Positions 8,599 to 18,718 are shown, counted from the stretch's first letter. The stretch is DNA of 64,000 bases from Rhizobium sp. N324 (GCF_001664485.1 NZ_CP013630.1:933001-997000); one strand, 5' to 3'. The notes: generated from the sequence alone by a model not told the origin. A program made the numbers and translations.

Positions 8599-9303
8599 CT
8601 ATGTCAGCCGGTCGATCAGGTCGCGCAATTCGCCGAGATGGCCGATCTTGCGGAAACGCGGCGCTTCCGTCGGTTCGTCCACATGTTCTAGCACCCAGGT
8701 CAGCTCATGCGGCACGAACACGCCGTAGCTGCCGGCGGCGATGGCCGGCACGATGTCCGATTTCAGCGAATTGCCGACCATCATCGCCCGTTCCGGCCCG
8801 TCGCCGACCTTGGCGAAGATGCGGCGATAGGTGACGGCCGTCTTGTCGGAGACGATCTCGACAGCATCGAAGAAGTCGCCGAGCCCGGATTGGGCGAGCT
8901 TACGCTCCTGGTCGAACAAATCGCCCTTGGTGATCATGACAAGCAGATATTTGCCGGCAAGCGCCTCCAGCGTGTCGCGCACATGCGGCATGGTCTCGAC
9001 AGGATGGGAAAGAAGATCGCGGCCGGTATCGAGGATCTTGGCGATCACGCTCGCGGGAATCTTGCCTTCGGTGATCTCGATCGCCGTCTCGATCATCGAC
9101 AGCGTGAAACCCTTGATGCCGAAGCCGTAATGGCGAAGATTGCGCTTCTCGGCCTCCAGCAGCCGCTCGGAAATCTTCGGCCCTTCGGCAAAATCGGCCA
9201 GAAGCCCGGTGAAATGCGCTTCCGTCAGCCGGTAATATTGTTCGTTCTGCCAGAGCGTGTCGTCGGCATCGAAGCCGATGGTGGTCAGTGGTCGCGTCGC
9301 CAT
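8599..9303 (-). CDS. HAD-superfamily hydrolase
   Basis: A 234-residue HAD phosphatase. Motif I is DADDTLW with nucleophile Asp12 and acid/base Asp14. An alpha-helical cap follows, then MITKGD (motif II region) and a C-terminal GNSLKSDIVPAIAAG motif IV segment that binds Mg2+. The DADDT variant and the long cap place it in the YjjG/subfamily IA group. Substrate cannot be read from the sequence. It is convergent with the previous gene, 28 bp away. Confidence 0.85.
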   Translation of the reverse strand: MATRPLTTIGFDADDTLWQNEQYYRLTEAHFTGLLADFAEGPKISERLLEAEKRNLRHYGFGIKGFTLSMIETAIEITEGKIPASVIAKILDTGRDLLSHPVETMPHVRDTLEALAGKYLLVMITKGDLFDQERKLAQSGLGDFFDAVEIVSDKTAVTYRRIFAKVGDGPERAMMVGNSLKSDIVPAIAAGSYGVFVPHELTWVLEHVDEPTEAPRFRKIGHLGELRDLIDRLT

Positions 9304-9353
9304 ATGCGTACCTCTTAAAATATGACTGGCAATCTATCGGCCGCCTGTGTCTA

Positions 9354-9387
9354 GACAAGGGCTGCGTCGAGACAAGGGCTGCGTCGA
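9354..9387. repeat. Two tandem copies of a 17-bp unit
   Basis: The unit GACAAGGGCTGCGTCGA occurs at 9354-9370 and again at 9371-9387, followed by a partial third start (GACGAG). It lies in the 272-bp gap between the divergent HAD and aldo/keto reductase genes. Confidence 0.7.
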
Positions 9388-9575
9388 GACGAGAGTGCTC
9401 ATCTCCGCAGCGGTAAGGCACGGCGTTGAAAAGCCTCGCTGCCGCACTACATGAAAATCGCCTCACCTTACAGCCAGCCACGGCTGTGCCTGTCGCGCGC
9501 AGGCCAATAATCAAAAAATGAAGTTCTTCCGTTCGCAAGCCCCTCTTGCGGCAGACACAAAGGATTTATTCGACC

Positions 9576-10625
9576 ATGCGTTACAACCAACTCGGAAATA
9601 CGGGACTTTTCGTCTCCGAAATCTGCCTGGGCACCATGACCTTCGGCGAAGCCAAACAGGGCACCATGTGGGGCGCCATCGCCGATGTCGACCAGAATGC
9701 CGCCGACCGGATCGTCGAGCGCTCGCTGGCTTCAGGCGTCAACTTCATCGACACGGCCGACGTCTATTCATCAGGTGAGTCCGAAAGGCTGCTCGGCCAG
9801 GCGCTGAAGAACCTCGGCGTGCCCCGCAAGGACGTCGTCATCGCCACCAAGGTCTATGGCGTCATGGGCGACAAGCCGAACGACCGCGGCGCCTCGCGCG
9901 GCCACATCATGGATTCCGTCGAGGCGAGCCTCAAGCGCCTGCAGACCGATCATATCGATCTCTATCAGATCCACGCGACCGATACGGTGACGCCGATCGA
10001 GGAGACGCTGCGCGCGCTCGACGATCTCGTCTCCCGCGGCCTCGTGCGCTATATCGGCGTCTCCAACTGGCAGGCCTGGCGCATTTCCAAGGCGCTCGGT
10101 CTTTCCGACCGCCGCGGCTTTGCCCGTTTCGAGACGGTGCAGGCCTATTATTCCATCGCCGGCCGCGATCTCGAGCGCGATATCGTGCCGATGATGCAGG
10201 AGGAAAAGCTCGGGCTGATGGTCTGGTCGCCGCTCGCCGGCGGTCTCTTGTCCGGCAAATACGGTCCCGGCGCGCCCGGTAACGGCGAGGGCCGCCGCGC
10301 CAGTTTCGACTTCCCGCCGGTTGATAAGGACAAGGCCTGGGCCTGCGTCGCCGTCATGCGCGAGGTCGCCGAAAAGCACGGCGTCAGCGTCGCCACCGTG
10401 GCGCTCGCCTATATCCTCGCCAAGCCTTTCGTCACCACCGTCATCATCGGCGCCAAGCATGTCGACCAGCTCGACCAGAATCTTGCCGCCGTCAAGCTGA
10501 AGCTCGACGACGGCGATATGAATAGGCTCGACGAGGTCAGCGCCCTTGCTCCGGAATATCCGGGCTGGATGCTGTCGCGGCAGGGCGCCGGCCGCCGCCC
10601 GGCCGATTTCGAGCCGAAAGGCTGA
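9576..10625 (+). CDS. Aldo/keto reductase
   Basis: NADPH-dependent aldo/keto reductase of 349 residues. The tetrad residues Asp59 and Tyr64 (FIDTADVYS), Lys92 (ATKVYG) and a histidine in LYQIHATD are visible, as is the late cofactor-binding segment (VIIGAKHVDQLDQNL). It resembles the YajO/YghZ-type AKRs. The start at MRYNQLGNTG is chosen because the family begins there; the frame opens 10 codons earlier. The gene is followed by a RIME-like element. Physiological substrate unknown. Confidence 0.9.
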   Translation: MRYNQLGNTGLFVSEICLGTMTFGEAKQGTMWGAIADVDQNAADRIVERSLASGVNFIDTADVYSSGESERLLGQALKNLGVPRKDVVIATKVYGVMGDKPNDRGASRGHIMDSVEASLKRLQTDHIDLYQIHATDTVTPIEETLRALDDLVSRGLVRYIGVSNWQAWRISKALGLSDRRGFARFETVQAYYSIAGRDLERDIVPMMQEEKLGLMVWSPLAGGLLSGKYGPGAPGNGEGRRASFDFPPVDKDKAWACVAVMREVAEKHGVSVATVALAYILAKPFVTTVIIGAKHVDQLDQNLAAVKLKLDDGDMNRLDEVSALAPEYPGWMLSRQGAGRRPADFEPKG

Positions 10626-10661
10626 GAACACCGGCGCTGTGCCACTCGGATGACGAAAGTT

Positions 10662-10802
10662 GCCCCTCACCCTAACCCTCTCCCCGTAGAAACGGGGAGA
10701 GGGAACGTGCCCTGCGAAAGATATGCGGGGAACGGAGAGGTTGCGGCATGGTCCCTTCGCCCCGTTTACGGGGAGAAGGTGGCGGCAGCCGGATGAGGGG
10801 CT
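10662..10802. repeat. RIME-like intergenic element
   Basis: Begins GCCCCTCACCCTAACCCTC and ends GCCGGATGAGGGGC, with internal palindromes TCTCCCCGTAGAAACGGGGAGA and CGCCCCGTTTACGGGGAG. Same family and polarity as copies at 17.6 and 27 kb. It lies between the convergent AKR and DUF305 genes. Confidence 0.8.
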
Positions 10803-10872
10803 GGTCGAGCATGAGGTAAAAGAGTCTGGGACCGCCGGTCATCTCCGGCGTTCCCCTTTCGCGAGTGATCGA

Positions 10873-11232
10873 CTACTTGCCGCGGGCCTTGAGCCAGGCG
10901 TTCATCTCGGCGATCTCGGCTTCCTGCGCCTTGATCACGGCTTCGGCAAGCTTGCGGATTTCCGGATCCTTGCCGTATTGCAGCTCGATCTTTGCCATGT
11001 CGATCGCGCCCTGATGATGCGGGATCATGCCGCGGACGAAATCCGCGTCGGCATCGCCGCTATATTCGATCATCATATTCTTGTGCATCTTGTCGTTCGC
11101 CTCGGTGAAGGCATGGCTTGCCGCGTCGTGACCGCCCATCGGCTTGCTCATATCCATGGCCTTGTCTTCGGCAAGGGCGGGAGCCGCAAGGATGGCGAGC
11201 ATGGTAGTAAATGTGATGACTTTCAGAGACAT
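10873..11232 (-). CDS. DUF305 (CopM-family) periplasmic protein
   Basis: A 119-residue exported protein (signal peptide to about PALA, residue 21) with the DUF305 core [16 protein letters not shown] and many Met and His residues near the N terminus ([10 protein letters not shown]). CopM and related DUF305 proteins bind copper or silver in the periplasm, so a metal-binding role is likely but inferred. It sits 76 bp downstream of a Cys/His/Met-rich exported protein on the same strand, which fits a small metal-handling operon. Confidence 0.85.
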   Translation of the reverse strand: MSLKVITFTTMLAILAAPALAEDKAMDMSKPMGGHDAASHAFTEANDKMHKNMMIEYSGDADADFVRGMIPHHQGAIDMAKIELQYGKDPEIRKLAEAVIKAQEAEIAEMNAWLKARGK

Positions 11233-11308
11233 GAGAGGTCCTTCCTCTGTCTGACAATAGGGTTGCGGGCGACTGAAGCCGCTCGCTTCTCAATGCATAA
11301 GCGTGATG

Positions 11309-11671
11309 TCAGGACAGTCGGGGAGGGGGAGCCTGCGGAGCGGGCCGATCGTCATCCAGGGCGCGGGCAAGCGCCGGGGTGGGATAGGCGAAAACAGGCT
11401 TTGCGCTATCGACGACCATGATGGCCGGCGGCAGCAGCAGACAGGCGCTGCAAAGCGGCATATGCGCGGCGTTGCCGGTAGAGCAGGGGTCTTTCAAGGG
11501 ATCGGCCTTGCCCGCCGCGTCAGGCATCTGCATGCCGGCCATCTGATGATGCATGCCGGTTTCGGCGGCGGGGGCATTCATCGACGCACAGGTCGGACAG
11601 CCTGCCAAAGCAGACATGGCGCTGTAGACCAGCCAACCGAGAACCATGGTGATGAGGGCGAGCGTGCGCAT
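11309..11671 (-). CDS. Cys/His/Met-rich exported protein, possible metal binder
   Basis: A 120-residue protein with an N-terminal hydrophobic segment (LALITMVLGWLVYSAMSALA) and a mature part crowded with soft-metal ligands: CPTC, MHHQMAGMQM, CSTG and CSAC. It resembles DUF2946-type small proteins that accompany copper genes. The gene lies directly upstream of the DUF305 gene on the same strand and the two are probably expressed together. Copper or another soft metal is inferred from composition only. Confidence 0.65.
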   Translation of the reverse strand: MRTLALITMVLGWLVYSAMSALAGCPTCASMNAPAAETGMHHQMAGMQMPDAAGKADPLKDPCSTGNAAHMPLCSACLLLPPAIMVVDSAKPVFAYPTPALARALDDDRPAPQAPPPRLS

Positions 11672-11730
11672 GGTCCCTCATATAGGGGAATGCCGGATGC
11701 AAGCCAAGCCGATCGGCGGTCACATCCTGG

Positions 11731-12492
11731 TCACCAGGTGGCCATCACCTTGTGCTCGATCCGGTAATCCCGGCTCTCCTCGCCGAGCGGCGCCACCGGC
11801 CATGTCCAGGCCGCCTTTGACGGCGGCGGCGAAACGCCGTGCAGCAGGTCGGCCTCCTCATGCGTCCGGCCGTTGCGGTCGATGACGGCATAGGCGGTGT
11901 CGGTCACCAGGCAATGACGACAGGAGAGACCCGAAAGCCCGGCCAGATGCGCCGCAATCAGCCGCTCCACCGTATCGGCAGGCATTCCGGCCGCCTCGGC
12001 GTCGTAGCGCCGTTTCACGCCCCGGCCGATCTGCGACAGGAGATTGGCCGAAACCACAAAATCGAGATAGGGCACGGTGCGCAAGAAGCCGAGCGGTTCG
12101 GGCGCTCCGCCGGCGGCAAGATCGTCATAGCCGGAGAGATCGCGCTCGATCAGCCTGATATTGCGATAGCCCTTGGCCGCAAGCCATAGGCGCATCGAGG
12201 CGAGATGAACGAGATCGACCAGCACGACGGTGTCGAACTCGTGCGCCAGCGCCTCGATCGGCACGTCGCGCAGCAGGCCCGAGCCGAGCACGACGGCGGT
12301 GCGCTTCTGCCTGAGACCAGACGCCGCCGCGCGGATCGCGTTCCGGCTCATCGTCTCATGTTCGGCCCAATCCCGGGCGCAGCGCCCGGCCCGTGACCAG
12401 AGATTGACGGAATAGCGGATGAACTTTCGATGCGGATTGCCGGTCAGCGGCCATGTCGCGGCATAAAGAAGCGTTTCGGTGATCATGAGCAT
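11731..12492 (-). CDS. Conserved hypothetical protein with Rossmann-like core
   Basis: A 253-residue cytoplasmic protein. Residues about 62-115 read as a Rossmann-type unit: [19 protein letters not shown], then a strand VVLVDLVH and [13 protein letters not shown], as in SAM-dependent methyltransferases, but no full methyltransferase motif set is evident. Later parts include a CRHCLV segment. The ORF is long and codon use is normal. It is divergent from hisS. Function unknown; a nucleotide- or SAM-binding role is a guess. Confidence 0.7.
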   Translation of the reverse strand: MLMITETLLYAATWPLTGNPHRKFIRYSVNLWSRAGRCARDWAEHETMSRNAIRAAASGLRQKRTAVVLGSGLLRDVPIEALAHEFDTVVLVDLVHLASMRLWLAAKGYRNIRLIERDLSGYDDLAAGGAPEPLGFLRTVPYLDFVVSANLLSQIGRGVKRRYDAEAAGMPADTVERLIAAHLAGLSGLSCRHCLVTDTAYAVIDRNGRTHEEADLLHGVSPPPSKAAWTWPVAPLGEESRDYRIEHKVMATW

Positions 12493-12620
12493 ATCCGCAT
12501 TCTGATAGGCGCCTCTGCTTCAATCGATTCGGCTTGCGGCTTCAAGACCCTTCGCCCTTGCCGCTCCCCGCCCAATCCGCTAGGAAACCGCCACTGTCAC
12601 AGTCAGCGGAATTCCCGGAA

Positions 12621-14144
12621 ATGAACGACAAGCAGAAGAAGCCGCAAAAGCTCAAGGCCCGCCTGCCGCGCGGCTTCGTCGACCGCACGGCCGGCGATAT
12701 CCGCGCCGTCAACGAGATGACGGCAAAGATCCGGGAAGTCTACGAGCATTATGGTTTCGACCCGCTCGAAACGCCGCAGTTCGAATATACCGATGCGCTC
12801 GGCAAGTTCCTGCCTGACAGCGACCGGCCGAACGAGGGCGTGTTCTCGCTGCAGGACGACGACGAGCAATGGATGTCGCTGCGTTATGACCTGACGGCGC
12901 CGCTCGCCCGCCATGTCGCCGAGAATTTCAACGAAATCCAGCTGCCCTACCGCACCTATCGCGCCGGTTACGTCTTCCGCAACGAGAAGCCGGGCCCCGG
13001 CCGCTTCCGCCAGTTCATGCAGTTCGATGCCGATACCGTCGGCGCGCCGGGTGTCCAGGCTGATGCCGAAATGTGCATGATGATGGCCGATACGCTTGAA
13101 GCGCTCGGCATCAAGCGCGGCGACTACGTCATCCGCGTCAACAACCGCAAGGTCCTGGACGGCGTGCTGGAGGCGATCGGCCTCGGCGGCGACGACAAGG
13201 CGGGCCAGCGGCTGAACGTGCTGCGCGCCATCGACAAGCTCGACAAGTTCGGGCCTGAGGGCGTTGCCCTGCTGCTCGGTCCCGGCCGCAAGGATGAGTC
13301 CGGCGACTTCACCAAGGGCGCCGGTCTCGACCAGGCGCAGATCGACAAGGTGCTGTTCTTCGTCGGCATCAAGGACTACGCCGAAAGCGCCGCTCAGCTC
13401 GCCGAACTCGTTGCCGGAACGTCGAAGGGCGGCGAAGGCGTCGAGGAACTGAACTTCATCGGCGCGCTTGTTGCGAGCGCCGGCTACCAGTCCGATCGCA
13501 TCAAGATCGATCCCTCCGTCGTGCGCGGCCTCGAATATTATACCGGCCCGGTCTATGAGGCCGAACTGAGCTTCGACGTCACCAATGAAAAGGGCGAAAA
13601 GGTCGTCTTCGGTGCGGTCGGCGGCGGTGGCCGTTATGATGGCCTGGTTTCCCGTTTCATGGGCCAGCCGGTGCCGGCAACCGGCTTTTCGATCGGCGTT
13701 TCCCGCCTGATGACGGCGCTGAAGAACCTCGGCAAGCTCGGCGCCAGCGAAATGATCGAGCCGGTGCTGGTGACCGTCATGGATGGCGATGTCGAGGCGA
13801 TGGGCCGCTATCAGAAGATGACGCAGCAGCTGCGCGCCGCCGGCATCCGTGCCGAGATGTTCCAGGGCAATTGGAAGAAGTTCGGCAACCAGCTGAAATA
13901 TGCCGACCGCCGCGGCTGCCCCGTCGCCATCATCCAGGGCGGCGATGAGCGCGCAACCGGCGTCGTGCAGATCAAGGATCTGATCGAGGGCAAGCGGCTC
14001 TCCGGCGAGATCGAGGACAATGCCAGCTGGCGCGAAGCCCGCGTGGCGCAGGAGACGGTGCCGGAAGCCGACTTGGTCGCCAAGGTGAGGGAAATCCTTG
14101 CGGCGCAGGCGGAGGATCGGAAGAGGGCGGGTGATGCGCAGTAA
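12621..14144 (+). CDS. hisS: Histidyl-tRNA synthetase
   Basis: Class II aminoacyl-tRNA synthetase charging tRNA-His, 507 residues. Motif 2 is visible as [20 protein letters not shown], the histidine-binding motif as [13 protein letters not shown], and motif 3 as [10 protein letters not shown]...[12 protein letters not shown], followed by an anticodon-binding domain. It is longer than the roughly 424-residue E. coli enzyme because of a larger insertion domain (about residues 175-285). The start is set at MNDKQKK; the frame is open 29 codons further upstream without a family match. First gene of hisS-hisZ-hisG. Confidence 0.95.
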   Translation: MNDKQKKPQKLKARLPRGFVDRTAGDIRAVNEMTAKIREVYEHYGFDPLETPQFEYTDALGKFLPDSDRPNEGVFSLQDDDEQWMSLRYDLTAPLARHVAENFNEIQLPYRTYRAGYVFRNEKPGPGRFRQFMQFDADTVGAPGVQADAEMCMMMADTLEALGIKRGDYVIRVNNRKVLDGVLEAIGLGGDDKAGQRLNVLRAIDKLDKFGPEGVALLLGPGRKDESGDFTKGAGLDQAQIDKVLFFVGIKDYAESAAQLAELVAGTSKGGEGVEELNFIGALVASAGYQSDRIKIDPSVVRGLEYYTGPVYEAELSFDVTNEKGEKVVFGAVGGGGRYDGLVSRFMGQPVPATGFSIGVSRLMTALKNLGKLGASEMIEPVLVTVMDGDVEAMGRYQKMTQQLRAAGIRAEMFQGNWKKFGNQLKYADRRGCPVAIIQGGDERATGVVQIKDLIEGKRLSGEIEDNASWREARVAQETVPEADLVAKVREILAAQAEDRKRAGDAQ

Positions 14145-14145
14145 A

Positions 14146-14299
14146 CCCCTCCCCAACCCCTCCCCACAAGGGGGAGGGGCTTTACGTGGCGCCGCCGTGC
14201 CCAACGCAGCATTTGCTTCACCGGAGGTCCTCTCGATTTGGTTCGACGATCGCCGCGAATTAGTCCCTCCCCCTTGTGGGGAGGGGTTGGGGAGGGGAC
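14146..14299. repeat. Family-B palindromic repeat between hisS and hisZ
   Basis: Arms CCCCTCCCCACAAGGGGGAGG and the reverse complement CCTCCCCCTTGTGGGGAGGGG flank about 90 bp of less conserved sequence. Near-identical arms occur at about 58.5 and 63.0 kb. It fills the whole gap between hisS and hisZ. Confidence 0.8.
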
Positions 14300-14318
14300 T
14301 TTTCCCGGGAGCGACACC

Positions 14319-15440
14319 ATGCCCCTGATCAACCTCCCGGAATTCTCTACTGAGCTGCTTGCCGAATTCGACGCCCGCAAGGCCGAGCGCATCGATACGC
14401 CGGTCATTCAGCCGGCCGAACCCTTCCTCGATATCGCCGGCGAGGATCTGCGCCGCCGCATCTTCATGACCGAGAGCGAAACCGGCGCCAGCCTTTGCTT
14501 GCGTCCGGAGTTCACCATCCCCGTCTGTCTGCGCCACATCGAGACGGCGACCGGCACGCCGAAGCGTTACGCCTATCTCGGCGAGGTCTTCCGCCAGCGC
14601 CGCGACGGCGCCAACGAATTCTACCAGGCCGGCATCGAGGATCTCGGCGATATCAACATACCGAGCGCCGACGCTCGCGCCATCGGCGACGCCACCGGCA
14701 TTCTCGCCCGCCTGCTGCCGGGCCGGCGCCTGTCGGTGACGCTCGGCGACCAGGCGGTGTTCGAGGCGGTCGTTCAGGCGCTCGGCCTGCCGCTCGGCTG
14801 GCAGAAGCGGCTGATCCATGCCTTCGGCAACATGACCCAGCTGGAAGCCCTGCTGGCCGGTCTCGTCAGCCCGCAATTCGTCACCGGGCTGGACGACGAT
14901 ATCGCAAAGCTTGTCGCATCAGGCGACGAGCAGGCGCTGGTCTTCCATCTCGAGCAGGAGATGCAGGCCACGGGCTATTCGACCAATGCCAGCCGCTCGC
15001 CGCTGGAGATTGCCCGGCGGCTCAAGGAAAAGCTCATTCTTTCCGAGACGCGTCTCGACGATGCCGCCTTCCATGTGCTGGAAGAGTTCCTGTCGCTCGA
15101 CGTGCCGCTCGTCAATGCGTCGGCGGCGCTCGCCGGCTTTGCCGATGCTGCCGGCCTGAAGCTCGGCAATGCACTCTCCCGTTTCAACGGTCGCGTCGGC
15201 GCCCTTGCCGATGCCGGCGTCGATCTGTCCTGCCTCGATTACCGCGCCGCCTTCGGACGGCCGCTGGATTATTATACCGGCCTCGTCTTCGAGGTGACGG
15301 CGGAAGGCTCAAGCGCGGTTCTGGCCGGCGGTGGCCGCTTCGATAAGCTCCTGACCTTCCTCGGCGCGACCGACCGCATTCCGGCCGTCGGCTTCTCCTT
15401 CTGGCTCGACCGCATCGAAACCGAAAGGGCAGCCGCATGA
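14319..15440 (+). CDS. hisZ: ATP phosphoribosyltransferase regulatory subunit HisZ
   Basis: Regulatory subunit of the hetero-octameric ATP phosphoribosyltransferase, catalysing with HisG the first step of histidine synthesis. The 373-residue protein is a HisRS paralogue that keeps the class II core ([48 protein letters not shown]) but lacks the anticodon-binding domain. The start at MPLINLPEF lies just after the repeat; the open frame upstream is read from repeat sequence. It overlaps hisG by 4 bp, consistent with stoichiometric production. Confidence 0.95.
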   Translation: MPLINLPEFSTELLAEFDARKAERIDTPVIQPAEPFLDIAGEDLRRRIFMTESETGASLCLRPEFTIPVCLRHIETATGTPKRYAYLGEVFRQRRDGANEFYQAGIEDLGDINIPSADARAIGDATGILARLLPGRRLSVTLGDQAVFEAVVQALGLPLGWQKRLIHAFGNMTQLEALLAGLVSPQFVTGLDDDIAKLVASGDEQALVFHLEQEMQATGYSTNASRSPLEIARRLKEKLILSETRLDDAAFHVLEEFLSLDVPLVNASAALAGFADAAGLKLGNALSRFNGRVGALADAGVDLSCLDYRAAFGRPLDYYTGLVFEVTAEGSSAVLAGGGRFDKLLTFLGATDRIPAVGFSFWLDRIETERAAA

Positions 15441-16132
15441 CCATCACCATCGCGCTTCCCTCCAAGGGCCGGATGAAGGACGACGCTTCGGCGATCTTCG
15501 AGCGGGCCGGCATGCCGATTTCGGCCGTCGGCAACGACCGCTCCTATCGCGGCCGCGTCGAAGGCTGGGACGATGTCGAGGTCGCCTTCCTCTCGGCCTC
15601 CGAGATTTCCCGCGAACTCGGCAACGGCACCGTCGATTTCGGCGTCACCGGTGAGGATCTGATGCGGGAGGGTTTTGCCGAAGTCGACAAGCGCGTCGAA
15701 TTCTGCGCCCGCCTCGGCTTCGGCCATGCCGATGTCGTCGTCGCCGTGCCGGAGATCTGGCTGGATGTCGAGACCATGGCCGATCTCGGCGACGTCGCCG
15801 CTGATTTTCGCGCCCGTCATTCCAGGCGTCTTGCCATCGCCACCAAATACTGGCGCCTGACCCAGCAGTTCTTTTCGAGCCAGCACGGCATCCAGCTTTA
15901 TCGCATCGTCGAAAGCCTCGGCGCCACCGAGGGTGCTCCGGCCTCAGGCTCGGCCGATATCATCGTCGACATCACCTCCACCGGCTCGACCCTGCGCGCC
16001 AACCACCTGAAGGTGCTCCAGGACGGCGTCATCCTGCATTCGCAGGCCTGCCTCGTGCGCGCCCGCAAGCAGAGCCATGCCGACGAGCCGGTTGTCCAGG
16101 CAATCATCGACGCAGTGCGCGCCGCCCTCTGA
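15437..16132 (+). CDS. hisG: ATP phosphoribosyltransferase, short-form HisG
   Basis: Catalytic subunit for ATP + PRPP to phosphoribosyl-ATP. At 231 residues it is the short HisG form, without the C-terminal regulatory domain, and this form needs HisZ for activity; hisZ is directly upstream with an ATGA overlap. Visible family blocks are [24 protein letters not shown] and the PRPP loop [15 protein letters not shown]. Confidence 0.96.
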   Translation: MTITIALPSKGRMKDDASAIFERAGMPISAVGNDRSYRGRVEGWDDVEVAFLSASEISRELGNGTVDFGVTGEDLMREGFAEVDKRVEFCARLGFGHADVVVAVPEIWLDVETMADLGDVAADFRARHSRRLAIATKYWRLTQQFFSSQHGIQLYRIVESLGATEGAPASGSADIIVDITSTGSTLRANHLKVLQDGVILHSQACLVRARKQSHADEPVVQAIIDAVRAAL

Positions 16133-16151
16133 TCCTAGCCATCAATGCATA

Positions 16152-16189
16152 AGAGAACCCGCCGTCAATTCAATGACGGCGGGTTCTCT
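16152..16189. terminator. Hairpin between convergent hisG and doxX
   Basis: A perfect 16-bp stem (16152-16167 with 16174-16189) and a 6-nt loop. T runs are poor on both strands, but the position, between two convergent stops, fits a shared terminator. Confidence 0.65.
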
Positions 16190-16214
16190 CATGTCTGGGA
16201 GGATGTCTGCTGGA

Positions 16215-16628
16215 TCAGGCAGCCGCATAGGCGCCGCGGCGGGCGTCAATCGAATAGGCGCCGGCACCGACGGTGGCGAGCAGGATATACGCGCCGGCCA
16301 GAGTGATGTTCTTCATGACCATGATCTGGTTGAGAATGTTCACGAGTTCCGTGCCGCTTGCGTAGGGCAGGTGAAAGGCAACGCCCGTGAAGACACAGAA
16401 GGCGGCGAGCAGCCAGCCGGCGATGCGGACCTGGAAGCCGGTGAGAACCGCAAGGCCGGCCAGCAGTTCGAAAAGGCCTGCGACATAGGCCAACAGGGTT
16501 GCTGCCGGCAGGCCGGCACCGGCGATCATGCCCGCAGTACCGGCAGGATCGGTGAGCTTCATGAAGCCGGAAAGGATGAACATGAAGGAAAGAAGAATGC
16601 GGGCAATCAGGATGATGGCGTTCGACAT
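16215..16628 (-). CDS. DoxX-family membrane protein
   Basis: A 137-residue inner membrane protein with four hydrophobic segments (about 8-28, 45-65, 70-90, 105-125) and the DoxX pattern: RILLSFMFILSGFMKLTD near the start and AGLFELLAGLAVLTGF in the middle. DoxX proteins have been tied to quinone or thiosulfate oxidation and redox control in various bacteria, but the function here is unassigned. It is divergent from a glutathione transferase gene 211 bp away, and both may respond to oxidative signals (inference). Confidence 0.88.
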   Translation of the reverse strand: MSNAIILIARILLSFMFILSGFMKLTDPAGTAGMIAGAGLPAATLLAYVAGLFELLAGLAVLTGFQVRIAGWLLAAFCVFTGVAFHLPYASGTELVNILNQIMVMKNITLAGAYILLATVGAGAYSIDARRGAYAAA

Positions 16629-16839
16629 GGATATTGTCTCCGTTTGAAGGACTCTGGAGATCTTGGTGCCCCGGCACCGGATGGACCTCGGATGCCTCCT
16701 ATGTCGCTTTTTTCTTCTATTGTGGAAAGATAAACGGAAGCGGACAGTTTGTTCAATAATATGAAACGATGTCCCGCCGTCGTCGCTTGCCTTTCACAAA
16801 GCCGGTCTTTTATGGTCGCCACCCAACAAGGAGAATCCG

Positions 16840-17550
16840 ATGGCAGATCTGTCCGCATTTCCGATCACGACCCGCTGGCCGGCGAAAAATTCTGACATCA
16901 TCCAGCTCTATTCGTTGCAGACGCCGAACGGGGTCAAGGTATCCGTCGCCCTCGAAGAACTCGGGCTCGCCTATGAGCCGCATTATATTTCCTTCGCCGT
17001 CAACGAGCAGAAGTCGCCCGAATTCGAATCTCTCAATCCGAACGGCCGTATCCCGGCGATCATCGATCCGAACGGGCCTGATGGCAAACCGATCGGCCTT
17101 TTCGAATCCGGCGCCATCCTGCTCTATCTCGCGGAAAAGACCGGCAAGCTCATCCCCGAGAATGCCGCCGGCCGCTACGAATGCATTCAGTGGGTGTTTT
17201 TCCAGATGGCCGGCATCGGCCCGATGTTCGGCCAGTTCGGCCATTTCTATAAATTCGCCGCCGACAAGGTCGCCAACAATTCCTATCCGGTGGAGCGCTA
17301 TCGCGATGAGTCCAAGCGGCTGCTCGGCGTGCTCGAAGGCCGGCTGAAGGGCCGGCAGTGGATCATGGGCGATCAGTATACGATCGCCGACATCACTACC
17401 TTCACCTGGGTCCGCGGCGCCGACATCTTCTATGGTGGCCGCGAGGTTCTGGACTATGCGAGTTTCCCCGCCGTTTCGGATTGGCTGCAACGCTGCATCG
17501 CCCGCCCGGCCAGCGCCAGGGGGCTCAATATCCCGGTCAAGCCGGAATAG
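16840..17550 (+). CDS. Glutathione S-transferase family protein (YfcG/YghU-like)
   Basis: A 236-residue protein with a thioredoxin-fold N-terminal domain (QLYSLQTPNGVKVSVALEEL, LNPNGRIPAIIDP, ESGAILLYLAEKTG) and an all-helical C-terminal domain. The TPNG motif in place of a catalytic Tyr/Cys and the overall layout match Nu-class enzymes such as YfcG and YghU, which act as glutathione-dependent disulfide-bond reductases. AAGGAG lies 7 bp before the ATG. It is followed by a RIME-like element. Confidence 0.9.
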   Translation: MADLSAFPITTRWPAKNSDIIQLYSLQTPNGVKVSVALEELGLAYEPHYISFAVNEQKSPEFESLNPNGRIPAIIDPNGPDGKPIGLFESGAILLYLAEKTGKLIPENAAGRYECIQWVFFQMAGIGPMFGQFGHFYKFAADKVANNSYPVERYRDESKRLLGVLEGRLKGRQWIMGDQYTIADITTFTWVRGADIFYGGREVLDYASFPAVSDWLQRCIARPASARGLNIPVKPE

Positions 17551-17571
17551 CTGACGGCCAGAGATCGCCGC

Positions 17572-17714
17572 CTGCCCCTCATCCGCCTGCCGGCACCTTC
17601 TCCCCGCACGCGGGGCGAAGGGGATATGCCGCTACCTCACCGTCAGCCATTTACCTCGCGCAGGGCACGTCCCCTCTCCCCGTAAAACGGGGAGAGGGTT
17701 AGGGTGAGGGGCAG
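17572..17714. repeat. RIME-like intergenic element
   Basis: Runs from CTGCCCCTCATCCGCCTGCC to TTAGGGTGAGGGGCAG and includes the TTCTCCCCGCACGCGGGGCGAA and CTCTCCCCGTAAAACGGGGAGAG hairpins. It closely matches the copies at 10.7 and 27 kb and lies between convergent genes. Confidence 0.82.
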
Positions 17715-17730
17715 ACGTTCCCTACCGCCT

Positions 17731-18228
17731 CTATTGCCGGTTGGCAATCTGCCTCGCACCTTCGAGCTTGAAGCGCGGAAAGACGAAGACGCCAGCCATG
17801 CTGCCGCTGTATTTCTCCTCGAGTCCGTTTGACTCGCCCATGCAGAATAGCGGCTGGCGCAGGCCGTTCGGCATGATGATCGTCGTCGAAAAGCAGAAGG
17901 AGGAGCAGTGTGTTGCTGCCTGTTCGAACAGTTCCAGCACGTGACTGCGATCTCCGGAATCGTAGCATCGGATCAGGTTCAGCAGTCCGCATTCCTCTGC
18001 GGAGAGGCCGTGCAGCATGGCGCTCCATTTGCCGAGACGAAGCACGCCGCTCGCCAGATCTCCGGCCCAGCTTTCGGAAACGGAAAACTGCGCCAGCATC
18101 TCGTGCTGTTGATTGTTGTCGTTCATCGAACCGGGCAGCAACGGCACGGCTGCATTGGCTTTGGCAATCTTAAACACAGGCGTTCCCTCGTTCGCATGCG
18201 GCTCCTCCGCCGCACGCTCGGCAAACAC
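17731..18228 (-). CDS. Small PAS-like domain protein
   Basis: A 165-residue protein without signal peptide or membrane segment. Residues about 50-155 look like a single PAS fold (SWAGDLASGVLRLGKWSAMLHGL, then SSFCFSTTIIMPNGLRQPLFCMG and a last strand GVFVFPRF). No effector domain is attached. The frame starts with GTG at 18228; an ATG at 18126 would give 131 residues and still cover the domain. It could be a stand-alone sensor, but no partner is visible. The region upstream is gene-free. Confidence 0.6.
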   Translation of the reverse strand: MFAERAAEEPHANEGTPVFKIAKANAAVPLLPGSMNDNNQQHEMLAQFSVSESWAGDLASGVLRLGKWSAMLHGLSAEECGLLNLIRCYDSGDRSHVLELFEQAATHCSSFCFSTTIIMPNGLRQPLFCMGESNGLEEKYSGSMAGVFVFPRFKLEGARQIANRQ

Positions 18229-18718
18229 TAGAGACAGGCTTATGCAGCAGCGGTCATAATGCCCGCACCCATACCAGCGATCATTGCCACGGCTATCCGA
18301 GCCTCCAAACCGGAGCCCTTCGACACCGACTATTCTGGCATCGCCTTCCCGCGCTCGTCTGACAGCGAAAATGATCGCCGGGCGCGCTTCAATTGCAGCG
18401 CGGATTTATAGGAACTTTTGCACAAACGGCAACGGCTTTTTAAGGGGCGTTCGGATCGCGATCCTTTTGCCGGAGATGTTAGCAGCCCCGCGCTGCTTGG
18501 TGAGAATGGAGGCCGGGAGTTCAATTTTAGGCGCCTTTCCCCCGTTTCGCCTCACTTGGCGGGAGATAAATCCCCGCAAGCTGACGATTGCCCGCATGTT
18601 GCATGGAGAGAAAAACAAACAGCGGCGCAAGCCTCGCGAAAGCTTGGCCGGTCGGCACATACGATGCGCGGCACAAAATAGCGCGCAACGGATCGAATCG
18701 TTTCGAGCAAAGCTTGCG
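18229..18718. other. Gene-free stretch between the PAS-like gene and the groEL terminator
   Basis: About 490 bp with no ORF I can support: the open frames have atypical composition and no recognisable motifs. It may hold the promoter of the PAS-like gene. I see no tRNA, repeat copy or obvious regulatory palindrome. Confidence 0.5.
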
